A stretch of 64,000 nt of DNA from Saccopteryx bilineata (taxonomy: Eukaryota; Chordata; Mammalia; Chiroptera; Emballonuridae), in assembly GCF_036850765.1 (NCBI RefSeq), contig NC_089491.1:183313520-183377519 (forward strand), written 5' to 3'. Positions 45,659-57,560 of this stretch are shown here, in pieces; position 1 is the first letter of the stretch; every line of letters starts with the position of its first letter. The translations under genes and the position numbers were made by a program. The notes under the pieces were generated by a model. That model did no database searches. It worked only from the letters and a program-made list of their open reading frames with translations, and was not told where the DNA came from.

Positions 45659-46038
45659 GGCCCTGGTCTGTTGGCTCAGTGGTAGAGCGTTGGCCCCAGC
45701 ATGTGGAAGTCTCTGGTTTGTTTTCCAGTCAGGGCCACAGGAGAAGCACCCATCTGCTTCTTCACCTTTTCCTCTCTCCTTTCTCTCTATCTCTCTCTCT
45801 CCCCCTGCCCCTCCCCCGGCAGCCAAGGATCCATCTGAACAAAGTTGGCCCAGATGCTAAGGATGGCTCCATGGCCTCTGCCTCAGGTGCTAGAATGGCT
45901 CAGGCTGCAAAGGAGCAACACCCTAGAAGGGCAGAGCATCGCCCCCTGGTGGGCATTCCAGGTGGATCATAGTCAGGCTCATGCGGGAGTCTGACTGCCT
46001 CCCCGCTTCTAACTTTGGAAAAATACAAGAAAGAAAGA
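45659..46038 (+). mobile_element. Bat SINE, family A
   Basis: Starts 'ggccctggtctgttggctca' and ends in an (aaag)n tail. The duplication aagaaagaaacta lies at its left (ending 45658) and at 46039-46051. Its head and body are more diverged than the youngest copies. Confidence 0.88.
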
Positions 46039-46408
46039 AAGAAAGAAACTAAAATTTGAAAAAATATATTGCAACATAATTTTTAAAAATATTTGAAAAT
46101 GGAGATGTCTTTCTTATTTTAAAAGTTTACAATTTAGTCTAGAGAAATTAAACATGATTGATTTTCTTTACTATTTGAAACTAAAAAGTCATTTATGACA
46201 GGGTTTGGTATAGTAGAAGAATACCAAATGCATAAAGTAGATCTGCCAACATTAGGCAAGTGTTTGATAGTATATTTGGGGAAGGAGCAGACTGGGGGGA
46301 ATCTCTGAGTATAATAATTTAGATGTTTTTTTTTCCTACATGGAAACAATTGAAAAGATGAGTTATTTAACTCAAGTGTAAACTTCTAGTTGACCAAACT
46401 ATATTTGA

Positions 46409-46773
46409 ATTTATTAAATTTTTCTGAAGTGAGAAGCTGGGAGGCAGAGAGATAGATTCCCGCGTGTGCCCAACTGGGATCCACCCAGCATGCCCACCAG
46501 GGGGCGATGTTCTGCCCATCTGGGGCGTTGCTCTGTTGCAGCCAGAGCCATTCTAGCACCTGAGGCAGAGGCCATGGTGCCATCCTCAGTGCCCCGGCCA
46601 AATTTGCTCCAGTGGAGCCTTGGCTGCAGGAGGGCAAGAGAGAAAGAGAGAGAAAGGAAGGGGGGGAGGGAGAAGCAGATGGGCACTTCTTCTGTGTGTC
46701 TTGGCTGGGAGTCGAACCTGGGAGTTATACACAGTGGGCCAATGCTCTATCACTGAGCCAACCAGTCAAGGCC
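46409..46773 (-). mobile_element. Bat SINE, family A, antisense
   Basis: Minus-strand copy with the full body and a diverged head. No clear target duplication; boundaries are set by similarity to other copies. Confidence 0.82.
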
Positions 46774-47053
46774 CAAAACTGCTATATTATCTTTATTTGC
46801 ATTTCTGTATTTGTGGTTTAGATTACAATTGAATATTGTTTACTAAATAGAATATGAGTGAACCTTTGATTTAGTTTAGTTTAGTATAGTTCCCTAATTT
46901 CACTCAGCTTTTTCTTTTAGTCATTTCAAAATTAGGATTTCTTTCTTTTAGGAATACTTGCTTTATATGTGTAAGAAGGTCTGTCATATTATCTATGTTG
47001 CTGGAGAATTGAGGGTTTTGACCATTTGAAAGATGACTACTTACTGTAAAATT
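46774..47053. other. Intronic stretch, nothing recognised
   Basis: AT-rich sequence between a SINE and the second SPIN-like element. No feature is supported. Confidence 0.45.
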
Positions 47054-47061
47054 GTTTAGAG

Positions 47062-47202
47062 CAGCGGTTCTCAACCTGTGGGTCACGATCCCGGCGGGAG
47101 TCGAACGACCAAAATACAGGGGTTGCCTAAAGCCATCGGAAAATACATATTTTGGTCGTTCGACCCCCGCCTAGGTCGCGACCCACAGGTTGAGAACTGC
47201 CG
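47062..47202 (+). mobile_element. SPIN-like hAT MITE, longer copy
   Basis: A 141-bp copy starting 'cagcggttctcaacctgtgg' and ending '...acccacaggttgagaactgccg'. It keeps the internal 'tgcctaaagccatcggaaaa' segment typical of SPIN elements and missing from the 99-bp copy at 5604. A perfect 8-bp duplication gtttagag flanks it (47054-47061 and 47203-47210). Confidence 0.9.
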
Positions 47203-47210
47203 GTTTAGAG

Positions 47211-47586
47211 AACTTCATTTCTGGGGTAAGGGAAAATCTGAGTCTGATATACTTTTAGATGTGTTAAACTGTATTACTTTAACCTAATGATTAACTTCTT
47301 TAATAAAGTAGCATATTATACAGTACAAGTCATTATTGTTATGGTAAACAAATCAACCAACTTCATTTGCATTACTTTTTCAAAGAGGTTTTATTGGCAT
47401 TTTTAAATATCTATGTCTGAGAAGCAAAAAAGAATTTTGAAAACTTCACACACATAGAATAAAAAGGAGTTTGACAAGTCTGCTAAGAGATCATGTTTAT
47501 TTGTTTTAAGTACTTGGAATTTACTCAACCTGTAAAGTCATTTTCAAAGTTTAGTGTGCATAAAATTACCTGGAATTTTTATTAAG
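47211..47586. other. Intronic stretch, nothing recognised
   Basis: AT-rich intron 3 sequence; no gene or classifiable repeat. Confidence 0.45.
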
Positions 47587-47600
47587 ATATGTCTTCCTCC

Positions 47601-47929
47601 GGCCTGACCAAACGGTGGCGCAGTGGATAGAGCGTCAGACTGGGATGCAGAGGACCCAAGTTCGAGACCCTGAGGTCACCAGCTTGAGCACAGGCTCATC
47701 TGATTTAAGCAAAGCTCGCCAGCTTGGACCCAAGGTCGCTGGCTTGAGCAAGGGGTTACTCGGTCTGCTGTAGCCCCACGGTCAAGGCACATATGAGAAA
47801 GCAATCAGTGAACAACTAAGGTGTCACAACGAAAAACTAATAATTGATGCTTCTCATCTCTCTCTGTTCCTGTCTGTCTGTCCCTATCTATCCCTCTCTC
47901 TGGCTCTTTCTGTAAAAATTTAAAAAAAA
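47601..47929 (+). mobile_element. Bat SINE, family B
   Basis: Starts 'ggcctgaccaaacggtggcg' and keeps good internal promoter boxes. The perfect 14-bp duplication atatgtcttcctcc flanks it (47587-47600 and 47930-47943). Confidence 0.92.
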
Positions 47930-48035
47930 ATATGTCTTCCTCCAAAATAAAATCAGTAAGTCTGCGAATTTCCATTTATACTATGCCGCACATGACTCTG
48001 ATGGTAGTAGTACTCAGGTAAAGAATAGACTTGTC

Positions 48036-48356
48036 ACCTGACCAGGTGGTGGTGCAGTGGATAGAGTGTCAGACTGGGATGCGGAGGACCCAGGTTCGAG
48101 ACCCCAAGGTCTCCAACTTGAGCACGGGTTTATCTGGTTGGAGCAAAAGCTCACTGGCTTGAGCCCAAGGTCGCTGGCTCGAGCAAGGGGTTGCTCGGTC
48201 TGCTGAGGGCCCGCAGTCAAGGCATATATGAGAAAGCAATCAATGAACAACTAAGGTGTTGCAACACACAACAAAAAACTAATGATTGATACTTCTCATC
48301 TCTCCATTCCTGTCTGTCTATCCCTCTCTCTGACTCTCTGTCTCTGTAAAAAAAAA
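48036..48356 (+). mobile_element. Bat SINE, family B
   Basis: Standard family B copy with a pure A tail. Flanks aagaatagacttgtc (48021-48035) and aagaatagacttttc (48357-48371) differ at one base. Confidence 0.91.
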
Positions 48357-48372
48357 AAGAATAGACTTTTCT

Positions 48373-48697
48373 TGGCCCTGGACAGTTGGCTGAGCAGTAG
48401 AGCATTGGCCTGGCATGTGAAAGTCCCGGTTCAATTCCTGGTCAGGGCACACAGGAGAAACAACTATCTGCTTCTCCCCCACCCCATCTCTTCTTCTACC
48501 ACAGCCATGGGTCAAATAAAGTTGGCCCCAGGAACTGAGGCTCCATGGCCTCACTTCATGTGCTAAAAATAGCTCAGTTGCCAAGCAATGGAGCAATGGC
48601 CCCAGATGGACAGAGCATTGCCCTATAGGGGCTTGCCGGGTGAATGCTGGTTAGGGCACATACAGGAATCTGTCTCTGCCTCCCCACCTCTCAGTTG
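48373..48697 (+). mobile_element. Bat SINE, family D
   Basis: Sense older A-like copy ('ttggccctggacagttggct', B box 'ggttcaattcct'). It starts two bases after the previous SINE's target duplication and ends where a palindromic MITE begins. It has no A tail, so its 3' end was probably lost or overwritten. Confidence 0.8.
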
Positions 48698-48902
48698 CTG
48701 TATTTTTTGCTCCATAAGATGCACTTTTGTCCCCCAAAAGTGGAGAGGAAAATGCCCATGTGTCTTATGGAGTGAAATATACGGTATTTTATTAAATATT
48801 TTAACACACCATTTGGTTCAGATTTTTTTTTTCTTATTTTCCTCCTTAAAACCCTAGGTGTGTCTTATGATCAGGTGTGTCTTATGGAGTGAAAAATACG
48901 GT
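48698..48902 (+). mobile_element. Palindromic DNA-transposon MITE
   Basis: Starts 'ctgtattttttgctccataa' and ends with the near-inverse 'cttatggagtgaaaaatacgg'. An internal copy of the same end at about 48758-48785 makes the first 87 bp a hairpin-forming unit on its own. I recall MITEs with this 'gctccataagacgcac' terminus from other vertebrates but cannot name the superfamily with certainty. Confidence 0.7.
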
Positions 48903-49059
48903 AATTAAAAAAAAAGTGAATAAACTTGTCTTTTAGGGTCTGAAGCCCAGTTTTGACTTTTCTTATCTCTTATTGGAATCTAGGGTTGGTAATACCCCTA
49001 GCTGTTAAGTAGAAACAAGTTAATTATTGTCCTGTGCCTCAGTAAAGTGACGTGACATT

Positions 49060-50030
49060 TTCATTTCTAGTGTCAGTCATTCAGTTAAAAAATAAAAAGA
49101 AAAGACAAGCAGGAAATACAGTGAAAAACCAAAATCCAAGAGAAAATTTAGACAATTGAAACAGACCCATGAGGAATCCAGATAATGAGGTTATCAGACA
49201 GGCTTTAGAATGCTGTGAAAAATATAAAAGACAGAGTCGAAAAAGGGACAGAATTGTTAAGAACCAAATGAAATTCTAAAATAGAATAATATGAAAAAAT
49301 TAAGAATTAAGGACTTAATGTTTATGGAAAATACTAGATAAAGCAGAACCAAAGAAGAGATTGTAAAGTAAATAATATCAGTTCAAAATATACAGACTAA
49401 AGTTTAGGCTGAATAATGGAAAATATAGAAAAAAGCAGAGGGACACATGGAATGCAATGAATAACTGTAAAACAACATATAAGTGAACTCTTAGAAGGAG
49501 AATCAAGACTAGGGTAGAAGTAATCCTGGAGGTAATAGTAGCTGAGAATTTCCAAAACCAATGAAAGGTATTATGCTGCAACTCAAATTCTGTGAATCCC
49601 AACCTGAAAAGAAGTAAAATAGTAACCAGAAGAAAATATTTATTACCTTCAAATTAAAGCTATGACAAAGGAATTATTATTATTCAAGAGAGATGAAAGC
49701 AAAGAATTTTCAATGTGCTAAGGAAAAATAACTGCTAACTTGATTTCTTTGACCAAAGAAAGGATTCTTCAGAAAAAGACATTTTTAGAAAACAAATTGA
49801 TAGAATTTGTTACTAGAAGACCTGAATTAAAGGGAATACAAAACAGTCTGTATAGTGGAAGGTAAATTAACGATATGGAACTTTAAAGACAGGAAAAAAT
49901 GTGGACTGATAAAAGTCAATACTGTCAATAAATCTTAAGGCAGACTTTAAAATAGTAATAATTTGTTACAGGGTTGAAAATATGTATAAAATTTAAGTAC
50001 ATAACAATATTAGAATGTAAGTTAACATAG
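49060..50030 (+). repeat. HAL1 (half-L1) relic
   Basis: A-rich sense sequence that resembles the ORF1 region and tail of the ancient ORF1-only HAL1 retrotransposons, for example 'gctgagaatttccaaaacca', 'agacctgaattaaagggaat' and 'aaggcagactttaaaatagt'. All frames are broken. A very old L1 ORF1 region is the alternative. Confidence 0.6.
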
Positions 50031-50034
50031 TAAC

Positions 50035-51170
50035 CTCCAAGATGGCCAGCTCATATCCACATGTTTGGGTAGTCCCCTTCCATGTTGTATCAAAGTCTTG
50101 GTATTGTATTGATCTTTGTAGCCAGTAACATACATATAGTAGATGTCATGACATACCACTTTCAAGATTAGATTTCAGTGTGAAGAGTTATACTTTTGGT
50201 AAAAAGAAACAAAGGTTCATTTATAAAACAAGTCATTGGGGATGTAATGTACATATGGTGCTATAGTTACCATAATACTGTATTGCATATTTGAAAGTTG
50301 CTGGAGAAAGTAGGTCTTAAAAGTTCTTATCACAAGAGAAAAAATCTTGTTAACTATGCATGATAGATAATGTTAACTAGACTTATTTGCATTTTGCAAT
50401 ATATACAACTATCAATTCATTATGTTACACACTGAAATTAATAATCTATGTCAGTTTTATCTTGTTTAAAAAAGAAAAGATTCTCCTGACAAGGTCGTGG
50501 TGCAGTGGATAGAGTGTAAACCTGGGACACTGAGGACCCAGGTTCGAAACCCTGAGGTTACCAGCTTGAGCATGGGCTCATCTGGCTTGACTGCAGGCTC
50601 ACTAGCTGGAACATAGGATCACCAGCTTGAGCATAGGCTCATAGACATGACCCCATGGTCGCGGGCTTCAACCCAAGGTCACTACCTCGAGCAAGGAGTC
50701 ACTCGCTCTCATCTCTATCCCTTCCTATCTGTCTGTCTCTCTCTCTCTCACTTAAGAAAAGATTAGATTAGAAATACATCTCTGCTTATATCCTGAGTGC
50801 TCACACCCTTATGCTCTCTCATTTCTCCATCTGAGAAGTTAGACTGCATACTCAGATAGCCTATGGTGGGCCTCACATGGTAAGGAACTGAGATCACTAG
50901 ACAAGAGAGGAACAGAGGCCTGCCAGCAATCATGAATGAGCTTGGAAGTGAATCCTTCAGTCTCGTTTGAGCTTCCAAATAATTGAAGCCCCAGCCCACA
51001 CACAACTTGACAACAATCAAATCACACAAGAAACCCAATTCAGAAGAACCCAGCTAGGCTGCTCCAGAATCTTGACTTGAGAAACTATGTGAGATATATG
51101 CTTTGTGAACACGCTAAGTTTGGGGATAATTTATAATACAGCAGCAGTAGATAACTAATACTGATTTTAG
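50035..51170 (+). repeat. MLT1 (ERVL-MaLR) LTR, interrupted
   Basis: Old non-coding LTR. The left piece (about 50035-50200) has 'ggtagtccccttccatgttg'. The right piece (about 50765-51165) has 'gcctatggtgggcctcacat', 'catgaatgagcttggaagtg' and the end 'agcagtagataactaatac', typical of MLT1. Unclassified AT-rich sequence and a family B SINE separate them. Confidence 0.7.
50483..50753 (+). mobile_element. Bat SINE, family B, long variant, shortened
   Basis: Carries the 'catagacatgaccccatggt' middle segment, but the 'aaggcacatatgagaaagca' block before the CT-rich end is deleted. The duplication aagaaaagatt flanks it (50472-50482 and 50754-50764). Confidence 0.85.
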
Positions 51171-51269
51171 TACCTGGCAGTAGTGTGCTACCTAAATAAT
51201 TTGGAATGTGAGGGTGGTTTTGAATCTGGGCAGTGAATAAAAGATGAAACAACTTTTAAGAGTTAATGA

Positions 51270-54200
51270 GGGATGATTCGCAGATGGCAGTGGAGTAGGC
51301 AGGCGCACAGACTGTCACCTCCCACGAGCAAACTAGATTACAAATTAATGTAAGAACAATCATCGTGAAAAACCAACTTTGGACTAAAAGAACAGGACTC
51401 AAAAACCAAGAAGCACAGAAGAAACCACACCTAGCCTGGAAGGGAGTGCAGGGGCATGGTGGGGGCTCCCTTGCTCCCAGGAGTGAGGGGTGGCTGAGGC
51501 TGAGGGTCCAGAAAGTATCTCATTGTGAGGAGAGAGATCCTGAAAGGTGGAGGTCCTCAGCCCCAGGACCAGAGCCCCAGCCTAGAAACCCAGGGAGTGG
51601 AGGAGACAGCCTAACAGCATTGAATGGGGAGAAGAGTGGGAGTTCTGTCTGTGGGAAGTGAATGGTTAAAGAAGTTGCAGCCTTAAAAGGCCAGCACAGA
51701 AAATATTGCACATAGCCACTTACCTGGGGCTCTGGGGGCGAGGAGAGCTGATAGGACTGGTCTTGCATGAGGAGAGTAGGGAAATCGAGACACAGGGACA
51801 CAAATGGTGACAGGGAGAAGAAAACCTGACCTGAGTCATTCTCCAGTGCCAAGGCAGCCATAGCTGGGGGAGGGGTTGCTCCATCCATCCAAAACAAGCC
51901 TAGCGTGGAACCAGTTGACCCATCTCCAAAAAGCTCCCCAGCTCCAATCAGTGTGAAAGGTTGTTTGAAAAAGAGGAAGTAAAGGGGAGGGGCAGTGACT
52001 CAGGTTTCCAAGGAAACCTGAGCTACACCTCCCCCTTCTGATACAGAGGATGGAGGACACGCCCTGCCTCTGAGAGTCATTGGGCAGACAACACCTTCTG
52101 TTTCTCAGAGGTCATACTCACTGCATTCCTAGATAGAGTTTCAACTGGGGCCAAAGATCAAGATATGCGCCCCCTAAAACACAGAAGCTCCCTGCAAGGC
52201 TCAGTAAACATAGGAGGTCCTTGCTGGGCTCAGCAAACAAACAACAGGGAAATTAAGACTTTAAGCATCTCTACTAGTTAAGGAGAATTAAAATCTGAGC
52301 AACCAGCAGAAGCTGAAGAATAAAGTCTTGGAAGAGAAGCTGCATTTCATAAACCAATCTAAGACCCTCAACTCTAACAGGCTTGCAAACTGCATACAGA
52401 AAGAATGGGAAGACAGAGGAATGTAAACCATATGAATCAACAAGAGAAATCCCCAGAAGAAGAACTGAATGAGATGGAAGTAACCAAATTACGGGATGTA
52501 GTTTGAAATAATGATTGTTAGGATGCTTAAGACTCTCAGAACTACACTGGATGGACTTAATGAACGCCTAAATATAGGAATAGCAAGCATCAAAAAGGAC
52601 ACTGAAATCATAAAAGTCAGAAATGGCAATTACAATATCAGAAATTAAGACTACACTAGAAAGAATTAATAGCAGGCTGGATGAAGCAGACGATCAAATC
52701 AGTGAATTACAGTACAAGATAAATAACACAGAAACAGAGCAGCAAAAAGAAAAGAGGCTTAAAAAGTCTGAGGAAACTATAAGAGAACTCTGTAACAATA
52801 TGAAGAGAAATAACATCTGCATCATATGGGTTCTTGAAGGAGGAGAGAAAGAATAAGGGATAGAGAACCTGTTTTAGAAGAAATCATAGCTGAAAATTTC
52901 CCTAAATTGATGAAGGAAAAAATCACACAAGTTCAAGAAGCACAGAGAGTCCGGCTAAAGAGAAACCAAATGAGGCCTACATCATGACACATCATAATTA
53001 AAATACCAAAGTTAAGAGATAAAGAAAAAACACTAAAAGCATCAAGAGAAAAAAATCCAGTTACCTTTAGAGGAGCCCCCATAAGGATGACATCCGACTT
53101 TTCAACAGAAACACTTGATGCCAGAAGGGAAATGCAAGAAATACTCAAAGTAATGCAAAACAAGAGCCTACAACCAAGAATTCTTTATACAGCAAGATTA
53201 TCGTTTAAAATTGAAGGAGAAATAAAAAGCTTCCCAGACAAAAAATAACTCAAGGAATTCATTATAATCAAACCAGTACTGCAGGAAATGATAAGGAGCG
53301 TGCTGTAAAAAGAGCAAAGGAGAAAAGAAATCAAGAAAAAGAGGGTTATAGATTTAAAGAATAAAATGGGAATGAACAACTGCGTATCAATAACCTTAAA
53401 TGCAAACGGATTAAATGCTCCAATCAAAAGACATAGGGTAGCCTGACCAGGCAGTGGCACAGTGGATAGAGCATTGGACTGGGGTGCAGAGGACCCAGGT
53501 TTGAGATCCCGAGGTTGCCAGCTTGAGTGCGGGCTCATCTGGTTTGGGCAAAGTTCACCAGCTTGGACCCAAGGTCACTGGCTCGAGCAAGGGGTTACTC
53601 CATCTGCTGAAGGCCGCGATCAAGGCACATATGAGAAAGCAATCAATGAACAACTAAGGTGTTGCAATGAAAAACTGATGATTGATGCTTCTCATTTCTC
53701 TCCGTTCCTGTCTGTCTGTCCCTGTCTATCCCTCTCTCTGACTCACTCTCTATCCCTGTTAAAAAAAAAAAAAAAGACATAGGGTAGCTGCATGCATGGA
53801 TAAGAAAGCAGGACCTGTACCTATGCTATCTACAAGAGACCAACCTCAAAACAAAAAATACACATAGAATGACAGTAAAAGAATGGAAAAAAATATTTCA
53901 CGCCAGTGGATAGAAAGAAAAAGCTGGGGTAGCAATACTTATATCTGAAAAAAAAAAACTTTTTTTAAAAAGGCTATAGTAAGACATAAAGAATGTCACT
54001 ACATAATGATAAAAGGAGCATTACAACAGGAAGATGTAACTATTATAAATATACATGCACCTAATATAGGAGCACCTAAATATATAAAACAGGTTTTAAT
54101 GGAAAAAAAGGGCGAGATCAACAGCAATACTATAATAGTAGGGGATTTTAATGCCCCACTGACATCAGTGGATAGAACCTCCAAACAGAAAATTAACAAA

Positions 54201-54715
54201 GAAACAGCGGTCTTAAATGACATACTAGATTAACTGGATTTAATAGGTATCTTCAGAACCTTTCACCCCAATGCAGCAGAATATCCGTTCTTTTCAAGCG
54301 CTCATGGTACATTCTCTAGGATAGACCACATGTTAGGACACAAAACAAGTCTTAATAAATTTAAGAAGATTGAAATCATATCAAGCACCTTCTCTGATCA
54401 CAATGGCATGAAACTAGAATTCAACTACAATAGAAAAACTGAAAAACATTCAAACACTCGGAGACTAAATAGCATGCTATTAAATAATGAATGAATTAAC
54501 AATGAGATCAAAGAAGAAATCATAAACTTCTTTGAAACAAATGAAAATGAACATAGAACAACTCAAAATTTATGGGACACAGCAAAAGCAGTCCTGAGAG
54601 GGAAGTTTATAGCATTACAGGCATACCTTCAGAAGCAAGAAAAACCTCAAATTAATAACTTATCCCTGCACCTAAAAGAACTAGAAAAAGAACAGCAAGT
54701 AAATAAAAAAAAAGA
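51270..54715 (+). mobile_element. L1 with intact 5' end but 3'-truncated within ORF2
   Basis: Starts 'gggatgattcgcagatggca', the L1 5' terminus pattern also seen at 36694. It has a 5' UTR, a broken ORF1 region (about 52400-53290; 'LKKSEETIRELCNNMKRNNI' at 52623-52856), and ORF2 from about 53344 with endonuclease text ('GDFNAPLTSVDRTS' at 54006-54233). It stops at 'gtaaataaaaaaaaag', far short of the reverse transcriptase. Flanks 'agttaatga' (left) and 'agataatga' (right) may be the target duplication. MLT1-internal-like sequence continues on both sides. A family B SINE splits ORF2. Confidence 0.85.
53441..53771 (+). mobile_element. Bat SINE, family B, inside L1 ORF2
   Basis: Full family B copy with a perfect 15-bp duplication aaaagacatagggta (53426-53440 and 53772-53786). 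The duplicated bases are L1 ORF2 sequence encoding the 'IKRHRVA' region, so the SINE came after this L1. Confidence 0.94.
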
Positions 54716-55224
54716 TAATGAAAGCCTAAAGAGCCTTGAATAAATTTGTGGTAGTAGTTCAGAAATTGAGGAGGCGAGGCTACCAGTGAGGACTCAAAAG
54801 ATAGTGAGGAAAGTTTTATTGCAGCCTAATAGAAAGTGGTCTGTGTTATAATATGGTGGCAGAAAACTTAGCAACACATCAATTGCAATAAATTGAAAGG
54901 TAAAATAATATATCTAATGAACTGGACGACTTGCCAATGTGTTGAAAGTGCCACTTAGTTTCCTCTTGTGCTGCTGTAGTCAGATGTGAAAAGAGAGAAG
55001 CTTAAGAAAGGACTATAAAATAAAAAAGAGCCAAGACTTCTTAGTTTTGAAGATTTCTAGTCTCTGCAGATGATAGACCATACTAAAATTAAGAAGTGTC
55101 TCTGATCAAATATCAGAGACACAAATATCTCAAGAAAATATGATCTAAAACTGAAGCCTAAGGTGCGATTTTAAAATTCATTAAGACTTCAAGAAAGTTA
55201 ATGGTGGTGATTCAAAACACTGTT
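54716..55224 (+). repeat. Probable MLT1-internal (MaLR) sequence
   Basis: Old sequence such as 'gaggactcaaaagatagtga' that fits the non-coding interior following an MLT1 LTR. It would be the continuation of 51171-51269 across the L1 insertion. The family call is tentative and no protein is encoded. Confidence 0.4.
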
Positions 55225-55246
55225 CAAATAAAGGGAACAGTGAGAG

Positions 55247-55267
55247 TGACGTCACGGAAATGGCGCC
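55247..55267 (+). promoter_or_regulatory. CRE and YY1-like sites at the L1 5' end
   Basis: A perfect cAMP-response palindrome tgacgtca (55247-55254) is followed by aaatggcgcc (55258-55267), a YY1-type site. YY1 near the 5' end is known to set transcription start in human L1, so these are likely the L1 promoter core. The CpG-rich stretch goes on to about 55.8 kb. Confidence 0.7.
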
Positions 55268-56604
55268 GTGAGCAGCGCGTCCGACAGCTCTCCCCTAAAT
55301 CACAACAAATTTATCAACTAGAAACAGAAAAATTTATCCTCGGAGCATTCCGGAGTTCCACACAAACTGATAGCGAAAGGACTGTTATCACTTGAATCTG
55401 AGAGACGAGGGTGTGGAGGAATATACCGCAGCGACGTTCATTCAAGCCTCGAGGAAGTGCGCCTGTGGTGAGTCAGCCCACATTTGGGAGCCGCGAGCCG
55501 CCGCACGCGCACCTGGTCCGGTTGGGCACCGGTAACGTTCCCAGCGGCCTGCACACAGCGAGTGAGAGTCGCCAGCCACCGGTGCCCGGAGCACCCCATT
55601 CGCGCGCGTGCCCTGGGCATTCCACGCGCCTAGAGCGCCCTACTGGCTCGCACACCCAGGTGCTCCATTATCCTGCGCCTGGTGCGATCCAGCCGCCAGC
55701 GGCAGGGCGAGCAGGAGAGGCTTGGGAGATTCTCTCTGTGGGCGGGGCACCTCACCCAGCCATTCAAGCTAACAAGCATTGGGGGAGGGGCGCGCGCAGG
55801 CAGCCTAAAATACCTTCGGAAGCACAGCTGCGACCCAATCACTGAAATTAGCTTAACCCATGAAATCTGCGCACCCTCGGTTCTAATTGATAAGATCTCT
55901 CTCAGTTCAGCGATCCAAGACAAGAGGCGTGATATTTTTTAGTGCCTCTCGCTAAAGGGGCGGGGGCAACTTCTGATTGATAGAGCCTCCATATTCAGGG
56001 ATAAACGCTAACAAGAAGGACTTGGCAGATAATAAGATCTATACTACACTAGTCGCAAGCAGAGACTAGTGCCTCTTCTTCCCAGCAAAAACAGGCTACA
56101 AAGTGTGGAAAGCCTGGGTTGAGAGGTCCAACTGAATGATAGGCGCTGAACAGTCACCTTGACAACAATTGACTCCCACCCCCGCCTGATTACACTGGAG
56201 GCCCTGACTGTCAGAGCCTTTCCCAAAGCCTTGCACTGAGTGGGGATAGAGTGGGGATTTCCCAGCTCTTTGAGCCTCTTACTCCCCAGGCAGAAGCAGT
56301 TGCAGCCTTATAGCTGGATCACCAGGCTGCTAATTCAGAAAGGGGGGACTAGGAGAGAGAATCCAGGAAAGCAAACTCTCTCATCGTTGGACCCTGCAAA
56401 CGCCAACAAGCTGTGACTACCAGCAAGACTAAAGCCAATTATATGACATTGCCATAGAATCCCATCAACTGCAATCCCTACCTAAGTGTGACACAGGGGC
56501 AGAGCCTGGGGTACAGAGTCACCGACCAGGAAGAGGGAGAGAAAAGAAAAAGGAAGAAGTTAACCTCTCAAAATCAAGAAAAGTCCACAGACTTTACAAC
56601 TTGA

Positions 56605-57520
56605 TCCACTAATTTTTTTGTTGTTGTTGTTTGTTTCTTCTGTCTTACTGCCTTTATTTCCTCCACATCGGTCCTTCTATTCTCTGCCCATCTTATGCTT
56701 CCCCTTTCTTGAACTACACTACCCATGAGTGTTGCATTTTATTTCTCTTCTTCATCCTCACCCTCCTTTAAGGTTATACTCCAAAACACTTAACTCTCAC
56801 TCTCTCCTCTTTTGTTTTTTTTTTTGTTTGTTTGTTTTTTTGTCTTGCTTTATTTTTTTTCTCTTCCTATTTTATTTCTTCCTTCGTTTTTCTCTTTTTC
56901 TTATTTTTTCCTTTCTATTCGTTTTTTCTTTTCTCATTTTACTTTCCTCCCATATAATCCTCAATCACGAACAAATTAGTTAATTTGGGACTCAAGGCTT
57001 TTTTTTGGCTTTATTTCTCTTTTTTGCTTTTGTTTGTATTTTTTTTCTTGTTTGTTTATTTTTGTGGCATTTTGGGTCCTCCCAACCCAAGGTCTCCATT
57101 GTATTTAATCTTCGCTCCACTTAATACAACAGATTTTTACTTATTATTTTTATTTTTTCTTCTTTATTATTCTTTTTTGTTCCTTTTTTCTGGTTCCCTC
57201 TTATCCCTCTCATTATATCTCTTAGTTGACCATCACTTACAAGCAAATCATCTTATGCTTGTCTAAGATTTTCTTCCTTTTTTTTTTTTTCTTTTTTTTT
57301 TTTGCATTTAGTAGGTCCCTACTCCCTTTTTTTGCCCCTTGAACTCTTCACCCCAAATCAGGCCCTCCATTATAGACACGATATTTCCCTGAGGAGGGAA
57401 GAGGAGGGAAAGAGAAGAAAGAAAAAAGGGGGAAATAATAAATTATTACTGTTTTTTGGGGGGGGGGTGTTTTACCTTTTTTTTTTTTTTAATTTTTATT
57501 TTTTTTTACTTTTTACTCAT
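56605..57520 (+). other. T-rich polypyrimidine tract in the L1 5' UTR
   Basis: About 900 bases dominated by T and C in the sense strand ('tttttttgttgttgttg', later runs of 8-12 T). It sits between the GC-rich promoter part and ORF1. Open frames here give low-complexity Phe/Leu-rich strings and are not genes. No such tract is seen in the 5' UTR of the L1 at 36.7 kb. Confidence 0.85.
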
Positions 57521-57560
57521 TATTAATTCTAATTAGTGCTATCAACAAGACCACCCTCAG

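Noticed and set aside
56729..57526. Phe/Leu-rich open frames in the T-rich tract
   Set aside because: Low-complexity translations of a polypyrimidine block within an L1 5' UTR. They look like membrane proteins only because of T-rich codons.
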